Shown: positions 1-6,310 of the stretch, piece by piece
Position numbering within the stretch: position 1 is the stretch's first letter
How the letters are laid out: each line of letters begins with the position of its first letter
Origin: Bacteroidales bacterium UBA3742
GTDB taxonomy: Bacteria; Bacteroidota; Bacteroidia; Bacteroidales; Paludibacteraceae
Assembly (NCBI GenBank): GCA_002371785.1
Contig: DFGU01000002.1
Coordinates: 1 to 7,192, forward strand
Direction of reading: 5' to 3'
Length of the DNA stretch: 7,192 bases
Notes under the pieces: model-generated
What the model was told of the DNA's origin: nothing
Database searches by the model: none
What the model saw: the letters and a program-made list of their open reading frames with translations, nothing else
Position numbers and translations under genes: made by a program

Positions 1-2806
1 CGTTGTAGCCCAACTGGACGTTCTGAATGCGGATGAACGAACCGTCCTCTACGTAAAACGAGTTGCACTGCATCGTGTAGGACGAGTTGAATGCCTCGGG
101 CGAGGGATAATCGGTATTGGTGTTGGTAGGACGCCAAGCATGCTCGTAGTAGTCGAGATCGTAGTTGGATTCCGGGAAGACGTTGCGGTTCATACGCTTC
201 TGGTTGAGAATCTTATGGCCGATATTCGAGGCAAAGGAGATGGAGAAATCGAATCCCTTGATGTCGAATCCGAAGTTGAAGCCGAGCATGACAGGCGGGA
301 TGGCGCTACCGAGGTAAACTTTGTCCTTCTCGTCGATCACCTTGTCGCCGTTCTGGTCTTTGTACTTGAAATAGCCGGCATCCTTGATGGTCTGCGAAAC
401 GGGATCCTTGAGGGCCTCGATCTCGGTGGCATAGACGCCTTCTACTTCGTAGCCCCAGAACGCGCCGATCGGGAGACCGACCTGCGTGCGGGTAGCATAG
501 TCGCCGTTGATAGCGGCACCCGGGATATACTCGCGGCCTTCCAGTTTAAGCACCTTGTTGTTGATATAGGTGGCGTTGAGTCCGAGGTTATAATGGAAAT
601 CGCCCACCTTGTCGCTCCAGTTGAGCGAGAGCTCGACACCGGTGTTGTTGACTGTACCGTTGTTGGCGAGCAGTTCGGCCGTACCGCCACCGGATGCGAT
701 AGGTACGTAGAAGACGACGTTCTCCGTATTGCGGTAGAAGAAGTCCAGTTCACCGGTCAGGCGGTTATGGAGCGTCGAGAAATCGATACCGACGTTCGTC
801 TCGTTGACCACCTCCCACTTGAGGTAGTTCTGGAGCACGGTCTGTGCGGCGATACCATCGACGAGCTTATCGCCAAAGACCGCCGAAGCTGCGATACCCG
901 TTACGCCGAGGATCTGGGTGGAGTTAGCGGGTATGTTGTCGTTACCGAGCAGACCCCAGGAAGCGCGCAACTTGAGGTTGTCGAAGGCATGCTGGTCCTT
1001 CATGAACTCCTCTTGCGTAATATTCCATCCGATACCTACGGAGGGGAAGAAGCCCCATTTCTGCTGGTACTTGGAGCTACCGTCGGCACGGAAGGTAACG
1101 GTAGCGAGGTAGCGGTCGTGGTAGTTGTAGCTGGCCCGCATGAAAGCACTCACGCCGTTGTAGCGGGTGGCACCATCGGTGACGTACTGATTCTTGTACG
1201 AACCCGTGGAGAGGTACTTGGAAGCTTCGCTATAGTTAGGTACATCGTAGACACGGCCGGTCTCCCAACCGCTGTAGTACATACGCGTAGACTGACCGAG
1301 CATGACGCTGAAACGATGGGCGCCGATCTGATCCTGGTAACTGAGCACATTATCGATAATCTGGTTGGTGCTATAGCCATAGGTCTTAGTCAGCGAGGAA
1401 ACGTCAGAGCCCTGGGCACCGCCCACGAAATAGGTCGGCACATAATTGCGCTGGTCCCAGAAGGAGAACTCCATATTATAGCTGGTCTTGAATTTCAGTC
1501 GGTCGTTCAAGAAATGCAATTCGGCATAGATGGAGAAGACATCCTTGATACCATGCTCACGGTTGTCGTTGTAGAAGGCCGTAGCCACCGGGTTGCCATA
1601 CGCTACGGGGAATCCGTACGAATTGGGCGAATCGAAGGCCTCGGGATAAGCCGCAGTATTGGCTGTGTTGTACACATTATATACGGGCGGATTGACGTAG
1701 GCCTTGAAATAGGCATCATTGTTCGGTATGCGGCGGTTGTAGTTGGAGAATATATTGTTCACGCCGATATTCAACCACGAGGTGGCTTTCTGATCCAGAC
1801 GCGCACGGAAATTGAGGCGGTCGTAGTTGGAAGCGCCGTAGTTCATGATACCATCCTGGTAGAGATAGTTGAGGCCGATGGAATAGTTGGTCTTGTCGGT
1901 AGCACCGGACACATCCACGGCATGGCTGTGGGTGAGTGCGTTCTTGGTCAGGGTCTTATACCAGTCGGTGTCGCCCGGGTAGTCGCTCTCCGAAACCGGT
2001 ACATAGCCCTTGGTATTCCGGAACGCCATGTTACGGAGTTCTACATACTGCGACTTGTTGGCCAATTTCATAATGTTGGTAGGTACCTGAACACCCACAT
2101 AGCCCTTGTAGCTGACGTTGACGCGACCGAACTCACCCTTCTTGGTGGTGACGAGCACGACGCCGTTGGCAGCTCGCACACCATAGATAGCTGCGGCGGA
2201 AGCATCCTTGAGGATCGTGATCGACTCGATATCTTCGGACGAGAGGAAATCGATGTTATCCACAAAGGCGCCATCCACGACGTAGAGCGGCTTAGCGTAA
2301 TCGCCGATAGAGCCCACGCCACGGATCTTGACATCCGGACTGGAACCCGGCGCACCCGATTGCGTAACTTGTACACCGCTCACTTTGCCCTGCAAAGCGG
2401 TCATCGGACTGGAAGCGATCTGACGGCTCAGTTCGTCGCCCTTGACAGAAGCGATCGGAGCTGTCAGGTCTCGACTCTTGGCTACGCCATAACCTACTAC
2501 GACCACTTCGTCCAGCACTTTGTCGTCCGGCTTCATGGTTAGATTGATGGTGGTACGGCCGGCCACTGCCACACGCTCGGTGGTGTAGCCTACGTAGGAG
2601 AACACCAAAGTTGCTTTCTCAGCAGCCTTCAAGGCGTAGTTGCCATCCAGATCGGTAACGGTACCGGTGCTGGTTCCCTCGATCAGGATCGACACACCGA
2701 TCAGCGGCTCGCCCGACTCGTCCTTGACGGTACCGCTCACGTTCAGCTGGGCATAGGTCCAGGAAGCGGCCAGCAAGGCGAAGAGAATTGTGCTTAACTT
2801 TTTCAT
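1..2806 (-). CDS. SusC/RagA-family TonB-dependent outer-membrane transporter, 3' end cut off by the window
   Basis: Imports oligosaccharides across the outer membrane using TonB energy, normally with a SusD lid lipoprotein. The ATG at 2804-2806 opens a frame with 935 codons and no stop to base 2. Residues 1-19 form a signal peptide (MKKLSTILFALLAASWTYA, then Q). Residues 22-95 are a carboxypeptidase-like regulatory domain (VSGTVKDESGEPLIGVSI, TDLDGNY, SYVGY). A SusC-type TonB-box region follows at 98-107 (LDEVVVVGYG). The plug domain is about 110-225, with the family signatures YVVDG, SIGDY, ILKDASAAAIYG and NGVVLVTTKKG. The barrel contains RADGSSKYQQKWGFFPSVG and an Asp-rich loop DQNGDKVIDEKD, and the last visible residues are RIQNVQLGYN. 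Family members usually have about 1000-1100 residues, so roughly 70-130 are missing. It starts 18 bases after the GH144-like gene and has no visible promoter or Shine-Dalgarno site of its own, so co-transcription is likely. A susD gene is expected beyond the left edge. The substrate cannot be read from the sequence; the neighbouring enzyme suggests a glucan. Confidence 0.96.
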   Translation of the reverse strand, partial: MKKLSTILFALLAASWTYAQLNVSGTVKDESGEPLIGVSILIEGTSTGTVTDLDGNYALKAAEKATLVFSYVGYTTERVAVAGRTTINLTMKPDDKVLDEVVVVGYGVAKSRDLTAPIASVKGDELSRQIASSPMTALQGKVSGVQVTQSGAPGSSPDVKIRGVGSIGDYAKPLYVVDGAFVDNIDFLSSEDIESITILKDASAAAIYGVRAANGVVLVTTKKGEFGRVNVSYKGYVGVQVPTNIMKLANKSQYVELRNMAFRNTKGYVPVSESDYPGDTDWYKTLTKNALTHSHAVDVSGATDKTNYSIGLNYLYQDGIMNYGASNYDRLNFRARLDQKATSWLNIGVNNIFSNYNRRIPNNDAYFKAYVNPPVYNVYNTANTAAYPEAFDSPNSYGFPVAYGNPVATAFYNDNREHGIKDVFSIYAELHFLNDRLKFKTSYNMEFSFWDQRNYVPTYFVGGAQGSDVSSLTKTYGYSTNQIIDNVLSYQDQIGAHRFSVMLGQSTRMYYSGWETGRVYDVPNYSEASKYLSTGSYKNQYVTDGATRYNGVSAFMRASYNYHDRYLATVTFRADGSSKYQQKWGFFPSVGIGWNITQEEFMKDQHAFDNLKLRASWGLLGNDNIPANSTQILGVTGIAASAVFGDKLVDGIAAQTVLQNYLKWEVVNETNVGIDFSTLHNRLTGELDFFYRNTENVVFYVPIASGGGTAELLANNGTVNNTGVELSLNWSDKVGDFHYNLGLNATYINNKVLKLEGREYIPGAAINGDYATRTQVGLPIGAFWGYEVEGVYATEIEALKDPVSQTIKDAGYFKYKDQNGDKVIDEKDKVYLGSAIPPVMLGFNFGFDIKGFDFSISFASNIGHKILNQKRMNRNVFPESNYDLDYYEHAWRPTNTNTDYPSPEAFNSSYTMQCNSFYVEDGSFIRIQNVQLGYN

Positions 2807-2824
2807 GAATGATAAGATTTTGTG

Positions 2825-4141
2825 TTATTTCTCGTAATATAATCCCAAGCGTTCGAGGCCCTTCTGTATCTCAGGTGCCTGCATGAATAGATTCCAGATG
2901 AGTCCCGACCGGTAGTTCTCTATCATGACGACGATAGGTCCCTGATCGATAGCCAGGTAGTGCTTCACCACCTGCTTCTCCGGCGCCAGGGACGGGTTGT
3001 ACGCATCGTAGAATCCATACCGGCCGAATAGCTGCCGGCCCAGATCCTCGTACAGATGGCGAATCACCGCCATACTCTGCTCCGGCGTATAGACGATAGA
3101 GGAGACGGCGGCTGTAGGCGAGACGGTACCGTTCTCGTCCGGGGTGCCGGGATGATGGCTGCAGTAGCCGACGAGCGGGTCGTCCGACGAGGTGAAGCCC
3201 CATAGGTTCGGGCCGTAGCCCGCATGCTTCTTGGGATTCTCCAGCGCATAGTTATAATGGATGAGTGCGTGCGCACGGTTGCGCTCGAAATAGCGGACCT
3301 CTCCGTCGGTCAGTCCGTGGGGATTGAGACCGAGCCACGAGTAGTGGGTGAAGAAAAGCGGACCGCCGTACTCCATACCCAGACTGAGCGGGATGCCGTA
3401 ATACGACTTGCCGTTATGGTAATAGGGCGAGTTCTTGTAGCCGGCCTCATATACCTTGCGGTCGATAGGATGCGTAGGCGAAGCAGCGGCCAAGACGTAG
3501 GTGATAAAACACTCGTCGAAGCCCTTGATACGATGGTTCATCTTCCACTCGTAGTTCTTAGACCAGTGCCAGTAGAGCGCATCGGTGCCCCGGGTGTACC
3601 AGTCCCATTCGATCTCGCGCCAGAGTTTATCGGCGCGGCGGGCCACCGCCCGTTCGGCCTCCGACTCACTATCCTGCAGCCACTGACGCACCACCAGAAG
3701 GCCCTCGGCCAGGAAAGCCGTCTCCACCAGGTCGCCGCCATCATCATACTGACTGAACGGGAATACCTGCTCGGTCTCGGATGCATACCAGTGGGCCCAC
3801 GCACCGTGGAAACGTTCGACGCGGTCCAGGAAGCGGGTGATGTTGTCCAGCTGCGCCACAGCTTGCTCACGCGGGATATAACGCCGTTCGGCCGCAGCCA
3901 CAATAGCCATCATGCCGAAACCTGTGCCGCCCGTGGTGACAATGTCGCCATAATAGTCCCAATTGGCACGCTCACGCGCTAAGCCGTTGGAGGGGTTGAT
4001 AAAGTCCGTAAAATAGCGAGAAGTTGTGCGCTCTATTGTATCCAAAAGAGCGTCGTCTGATAGCTTTTGCACCTTCCGTACCGACGAACAACCCGGTCCG
4101 AGAAAAGCTACAATCATCAGCGCCAATAGTGTCCTTTTCAT
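2825..4141 (-). CDS. Glucoamylase-like lipoprotein (PF10091), probable GH144 beta-1,2-glucanase / sophorohydrolase
   Basis: A 438-residue envelope enzyme. Residues 1-17 form a lipoprotein-type signal (MKRTLLALMIVAFLGPG) before Cys18. The lipobox (L-G-P-G-C) is unusual in having Gly at -3. An (alpha/alpha)6-barrel domain of the PF10091 type fills the rest. Visible family signatures are TTGGTGFGMMAI (69-80), YDDGGDLVETAFLAEGLL (132-149), the W-W aromatic stretch 179-199, GFDECFITYVLAAASPTHP (207-225), HYSWLGLNPHG (266-276), CSHHPGTPDENGTVSPTAA (327-345) and AIDQGPIVVMIENYRSGLIW (397-416). In this family CAZy GH144 enzymes cut beta-1,2-glucan, either endo or releasing sophorose. Asp133, Asp137 and Glu140 have the same spacing as the acidic pocket residues I recall for the Chitinophaga GH144 enzyme, and Glu210 is a fourth candidate. 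It is first in an operon with the SusC gene, which fits a polysaccharide-utilisation locus. The start is preceded by an AT-rich leader with no Shine-Dalgarno site. The family call is firm; the substrate is inference, since many PF10091 proteins are untested. Confidence 0.88.
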   Translation of the reverse strand: MKRTLLALMIVAFLGPGCSSVRKVQKLSDDALLDTIERTTSRYFTDFINPSNGLARERANWDYYGDIVTTGGTGFGMMAIVAAAERRYIPREQAVAQLDNITRFLDRVERFHGAWAHWYASETEQVFPFSQYDDGGDLVETAFLAEGLLVVRQWLQDSESEAERAVARRADKLWREIEWDWYTRGTDALYWHWSKNYEWKMNHRIKGFDECFITYVLAAASPTHPIDRKVYEAGYKNSPYYHNGKSYYGIPLSLGMEYGGPLFFTHYSWLGLNPHGLTDGEVRYFERNRAHALIHYNYALENPKKHAGYGPNLWGFTSSDDPLVGYCSHHPGTPDENGTVSPTAAVSSIVYTPEQSMAVIRHLYEDLGRQLFGRYGFYDAYNPSLAPEKQVVKHYLAIDQGPIVVMIENYRSGLIWNLFMQAPEIQKGLERLGLYYEK

Positions 4142-4185
4142 GTGTATTAAATCCGCAAAACCGATGTCTTACTTCAATTTCGCCG

Positions 4186-4217
4186 CAAAATTACAAAAAA
4201 AATCCCACATATGCAAG
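4186..4217 (-). promoter_or_regulatory. Bacteroidota-type promoter for the GH144-like/susC operon, overlapping the upstream terminator
   Basis: On the minus strand a TAATTTTG box (plus-strand 4186-4193) fits the Bacteroides -7 consensus TAnnTTTG. A CTTG (4214-4217) lies exactly 20 bases upstream, where the TTTG-like -33 element is expected. This predicts transcription starting near 4182 and a leader of about 40 bases before the ATG at 4141. The -33 element forms the loop of the upstream gene's terminator hairpin, and the T tract lies in the promoter spacer. This is inferred from the consensus match; no start site has been measured. Confidence 0.6.
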
Positions 4218-4228
4218 CACATGCGGGA
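4195..4228 (-). terminator. Rho-independent terminator of the beta-helix lipoprotein gene
   Basis: Read on the minus strand, arm TCCCGCATGTG (4228-4218) pairs with CATATGTGGGA (4213-4203) around a CTTG loop. This gives an 11-base-pair stem with two G-U pairs, followed directly by eight T residues (4202-4195). It begins 22 bases after the stop codon at 4251-4253. On the plus strand the same hairpin is followed by TTTTT (4230-4234), so it could also stop transcription from the left, but no plus-strand gene ends there. Pairing was judged by eye, without an energy calculation. Confidence 0.85.
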
Positions 4229-4250
4229 ATTTTTAGCAAAAAACAGCGTT

Positions 4251-6149
4251 TTACCATCCAAAGCCTCCTCCGGAGGAATAGTTGGAGAGCGTGACATTGG
4301 TGCCGCCGGAGACGGTGCCGCCTATATTGGCAAGCCCTCCGAAATACTCCGTACCGTCACTCACGCTGACGCCGGATTTGAGGGCCGGTGTGGATGCGGT
4401 ATAGACCACCAGTTTCTGGCTTCCGCCACCGGGGCCTCCGCCACCGGGGCCTCCGCCGCCGGAAGTGGTCTTGGCGGGTGTTTGGAACGCTGCTACAAGA
4501 TCGCTGCCGTTATACAGGGCGTACCAAGTGTTGCCGGTCCAAGAGGTAGTATATTTGCAGGTACCGCCGCTGATCTGTGCACCACCTTCGAGGTTGCCCA
4601 CGGCGATGATGGTACCGCCGGTGATATACAGCTTCTTACCTTCCTCGGTATTGGCATCCAGCGCTACTTCGGGGCTGGTCGCACCGATGGCGTAGATGAG
4701 GCCGCCCTTGACGTATATATTACCGTTGGCGTCCATCGCATCGTTCTTGGATCCCTTAGCGAAGATATAGCCACCGTTGATGGTCATATCGCCGGACGAG
4801 TTGATGCCGTCGTCAAAGGCATTGACCGTGATGTGTCCGTCGTTGATGGTGAGGGTCTGCTTGCTCTCAATACCTTCTCCACCCGCACCGGAAGTGGTGA
4901 CGGTGATCGTACCACCGTTGATGACGATATCGCCGTCGATCTTGATACCCTTGGGCGAGCTCTTATAATCGGAGTCATAGCGGTCGAGTGTGCCGGCATT
5001 GCTGCAGATAGACAGCGTACCGGTACCGGAAGCCACTACGGCCTGGCCGCTGGTCACGACGGTGATGACGGGCGTGCCACTGACGGTCAGATTGCCGTCG
5101 GCGCTGAGGCCCTTGCCACCGGCACCGGTGCTGGTAAGATTGAGCGTACCGCCGCTAATATCCATCAGGCCGTCGGCACTGAGGCAGGAAGCGGCTTTGG
5201 TCTTGAGGTCGGTTGCATCCCATAGACCGCCACCGGAAGTGGTAACGTTGATCGTACCGCCGGAGATGTACATGTCGCCTTCGGATTTGAGACCCTTGCA
5301 TGCATCGCCCGTCACGGCTGCCGTGATTGTACCGCCGGAGATATACATATTACCGGTGTCCTCGTCCTCATGATCGGTCGTGATACCGGTAGAACCGACT
5401 TCGGTATCCTCGATATCGCACTGAATGCCATCGTCGGCAACGCCGCTGATATTGATCGCGCCACTCTCCATGAGGAAGAACTGCTCGCAGTTGATACCAT
5501 CGCCTACTGCGGAGAGGATATTGATGGTGGCGTTCTTGATCCGGAAGTACTCGCCGCACTTGATACCGTGCTTGAGGTTACCGGTGACGTTGAGTATACC
5601 GGCCTGCGCAAACTCGGCATGGCCCTGGATATAGAGGCAGCCTTTCTGCTTACCGCCGGCGGCATCCACGAGGGTGTTGGTGGTGCCGTTGAGCGGCTTT
5701 ACCTTGATGCGTTTGCTATTCTGGATATGAATAGCCGCACCGGAGAAGACGGCCGAGAGGTTGGTCAGCGTCAAGTTGTTGAGCTCGACGGTAGCTTTGT
5801 ACGCGCCCTCGTTGTAGAAGCCGCCATCGGCCGACGAACCGGAGAGCGTATAAGTGATCTCGCTGGCCAGGTCGGCACTCTGGACGATGCTCACGTGGGC
5901 ACCGGCACGTAGGACGGTCATGTTGTCCAAGATATTTTGCGACACCGAAACGGTAGCCGTCGTATCTTGATATACGACCAAAACCATATTATCTTGATCC
6001 GTAAGAATTACCACGCTTGCAGTGTCCACCACGTGCGTTGTGGTGTCGGTCTTAGGCTCCTCGGTAGGATCTGTGGCCGGGTTCTTGTCTGTGCAGGCCA
6101 CCAATAGCAGCCCCAGACTCATTGCTAATACCAATCCAATCTTTTGCAT
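4251..6149 (-). CDS. Secreted lipoprotein with repetitive beta-helix, Cthe_2159-like carbohydrate-binding family (PF14262-like)
   Basis: A 632-residue envelope protein. Residues 1-18 form a lipoprotein signal with a good lipobox (LVAC, Cys19), followed by an acidic Thr-rich spacer (20-40). Residues of about 75-530 form a right-handed beta-helix built from coils of some 22-27 residues that alternate a GI(K/N/E) turn with an (I/V)SGGTI strand. Examples are MYISGGTITAAV (268), MYISGGTINVTT (293), MDISGGTLNLTS (329), IVINGGTITVTT (408), MTINGGYIFAKG (455) and LYITGGTIIAVG (507). A Gly-Pro linker (SGGGGPGGGGPGGGS, 563-577) leads to a short C-terminal domain ending GGGFGW. The named relative, Cthe_2159, binds cellulose and polygalacturonate and holds calcium ions; whether this protein does so is inference. 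No catalytic residues are recognisable. The start is supported by AGGAG six bases upstream. It is a separate transcription unit with its own promoter and terminator, divergent from an AraC-type regulator. An adhesin or structural role is the main alternative. Confidence 0.88.
   Translation of the reverse strand: MQKIGLVLAMSLGLLLVACTDKNPATDPTEEPKTDTTTHVVDTASVVILTDQDNMVLVVYQDTTATVSVSQNILDNMTVLRAGAHVSIVQSADLASEITYTLSGSSADGGFYNEGAYKATVELNNLTLTNLSAVFSGAAIHIQNSKRIKVKPLNGTTNTLVDAAGGKQKGCLYIQGHAEFAQAGILNVTGNLKHGIKCGEYFRIKNATINILSAVGDGINCEQFFLMESGAINISGVADDGIQCDIEDTEVGSTGITTDHEDEDTGNMYISGGTITAAVTGDACKGLKSEGDMYISGGTINVTTSGGGLWDATDLKTKAASCLSADGLMDISGGTLNLTSTGAGGKGLSADGNLTVSGTPVITVVTSGQAVVASGTGTLSICSNAGTLDRYDSDYKSSPKGIKIDGDIVINGGTITVTTSGAGGEGIESKQTLTINDGHITVNAFDDGINSSGDMTINGGYIFAKGSKNDAMDANGNIYVKGGLIYAIGATSPEVALDANTEEGKKLYITGGTIIAVGNLEGGAQISGGTCKYTTSWTGNTWYALYNGSDLVAAFQTPAKTTSGGGGPGGGGPGGGSQKLVVYTASTPALKSGVSVSDGTEYFGGLANIGGTVSGGTNVTLSNYSSGGGFGW
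4423..4462 (-). repeat. 15-base tandem repeat coding the Gly-Pro linker
   Basis: Two exact copies of the plus-strand unit CCGCCACCGGGGCCT (4423-4437 and 4438-4452) are followed by a partial third (4453-4462). On the coding strand each unit gives one GGGGP block of the linker in the beta-helix lipoprotein. The 15-base unit keeps the reading frame, so copy number could change by slippage and alter linker length without breaking the gene. Confidence 0.85.
4886..4917 (-). repeat. Beta-helix coil repeat, copy A (pairs with 5231-5262)
   Basis: These 32 bases match 5231-5262 at 29 positions by eye. Both encode the strand GTI(T/N)VTTSG(A/G)G of the beta-helix (residues 413-423 here). Identity this high at the DNA level, in a protein whose coils otherwise diverge, suggests recent internal duplication or gene conversion. 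Confidence 0.75.
5231..5262 (-). repeat. Beta-helix coil repeat, copy B (pairs with 4886-4917)
   Basis: Second copy of the 32-base coil segment, coding residues 298-308 of the beta-helix lipoprotein. The three differences from copy A lie at plus-strand offsets 14, 18 and 29 (A/G, T/G and G/A). The adjoining GTACCGCCGGAGAT (5255-5268) recurs at 5330-5343, marking a further related coil. Confidence 0.7.
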
Positions 6150-6153
6150 AAGT

Positions 6154-6160
6154 AGCTCCT
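6154..6160 (-). promoter_or_regulatory. Strong Shine-Dalgarno site of the beta-helix lipoprotein gene
   Basis: On the minus strand AGGAGCT precedes the ATG at 6149-6147, with six bases between AGGAG and ATG. This fixes the start. It is the only clear Shine-Dalgarno site in the window; the other three genes have AT-rich leaders without one, as is common in Bacteroidota. This suggests high translation of the lipoprotein. Confidence 0.75.
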
Positions 6161-6187
6161 TTTTTTAAAGAGAATAAAAATCGGCTG

Positions 6188-6195
6188 CAAAATTA
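6188..6195 (-). promoter_or_regulatory. -7 promoter element for the beta-helix lipoprotein gene
   Basis: The minus-strand TAATTTTG is identical to the -7 boxes at 4186-4193 and 6295-6302 and predicts a transcription start near 6184 with a leader of about 35 bases. Unlike the other two promoters, no CTTG or TTTG is found 19-21 bases upstream; that place holds AACG. A weak -33 region beside inverted repeats would fit a promoter that needs an activator (inference). Confidence 0.5.
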
Positions 6196-6203
6196 CTGCT
6201 TTT

Positions 6204-6232
6204 CGCGCATATACGCGTTACCCATTTATGGG
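6204..6232. promoter_or_regulatory. Two adjacent inverted repeats between divergent promoters, candidate operator
   Basis: CGCGCATATACGCG (6204-6217) is a palindrome with one mismatched position pair, lying in the spacer of the beta-helix gene promoter. Three bases on, CCCATTTATGGG (6221-6232) is a perfect 5-base-pair inverted repeat around TT, just upstream of where the -33 element should be. Their placement between the lipoprotein gene and the AraC-type gene suggests regulator binding. AraC proteins more often bind direct repeats, so another protein may bind here, or none. Confidence 0.35.
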
Positions 6233-6270
6233 GTGTTATTAGCCAAAAGTACGATTTTTGTGAAAAAACG

Positions 6271-6302
6271 CTTGTATATGTCCTATTTTTATTGTAATTT
6301 TG
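6271..6302 (+). promoter_or_regulatory. Bacteroidota-type promoter for the AraC-family regulator gene
   Basis: CTTG (6271-6274), 20 bases, then TAATTTTG (6295-6302): the same elements and spacing as the GH144-like operon promoter. Transcription should start near 6306-6307, only 4-14 bases before the candidate ATG codons at 6311 and 6320. This argues against starts at 6233 (GTG) or 6278 (ATG), because those would lie upstream of the transcript. Confidence 0.6.
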
Positions 6303-6310
6303 TGCCCAAA

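Noticed and set aside
140..2542. Long plus-strand open frame (800 codons) with no recognisable domain
   Set aside because: It is codon-aligned and antisense to the clear SusC-family gene, its product is a low-complexity Val/Ile/Asp/Glu mix without family motifs, and codon bias in susC explains why it stays open.
3224..3982. Plus-strand open frame of 252 codons
   Set aside because: Codon-aligned antisense shadow of the GH144-like gene with no family features.
4026..5225. Plus-strand open frame of 399 codons
   Set aside because: It runs through the terminator/promoter gap and lies codon-aligned opposite the repetitive beta-helix gene. Its Gly/Asp/Ala-rich product is an artefact of those repeats; the same holds for 5370-5912.
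6244..6251. Minus-strand TACTTTTG, a possible second -7 box upstream of the beta-helix gene
   Set aside because: It fits TAnnTTTG, but there is no -33 element at 19-21 bases and the leader would be about 90 bases; a chance match is likely in AT-rich DNA.
6233..6310. N-terminal extension of the AraC-type protein from GTG 6233 or ATG 6278
   Set aside because: Both starts lie upstream of the predicted transcription start near 6307, and the segment spans the promoter boxes.
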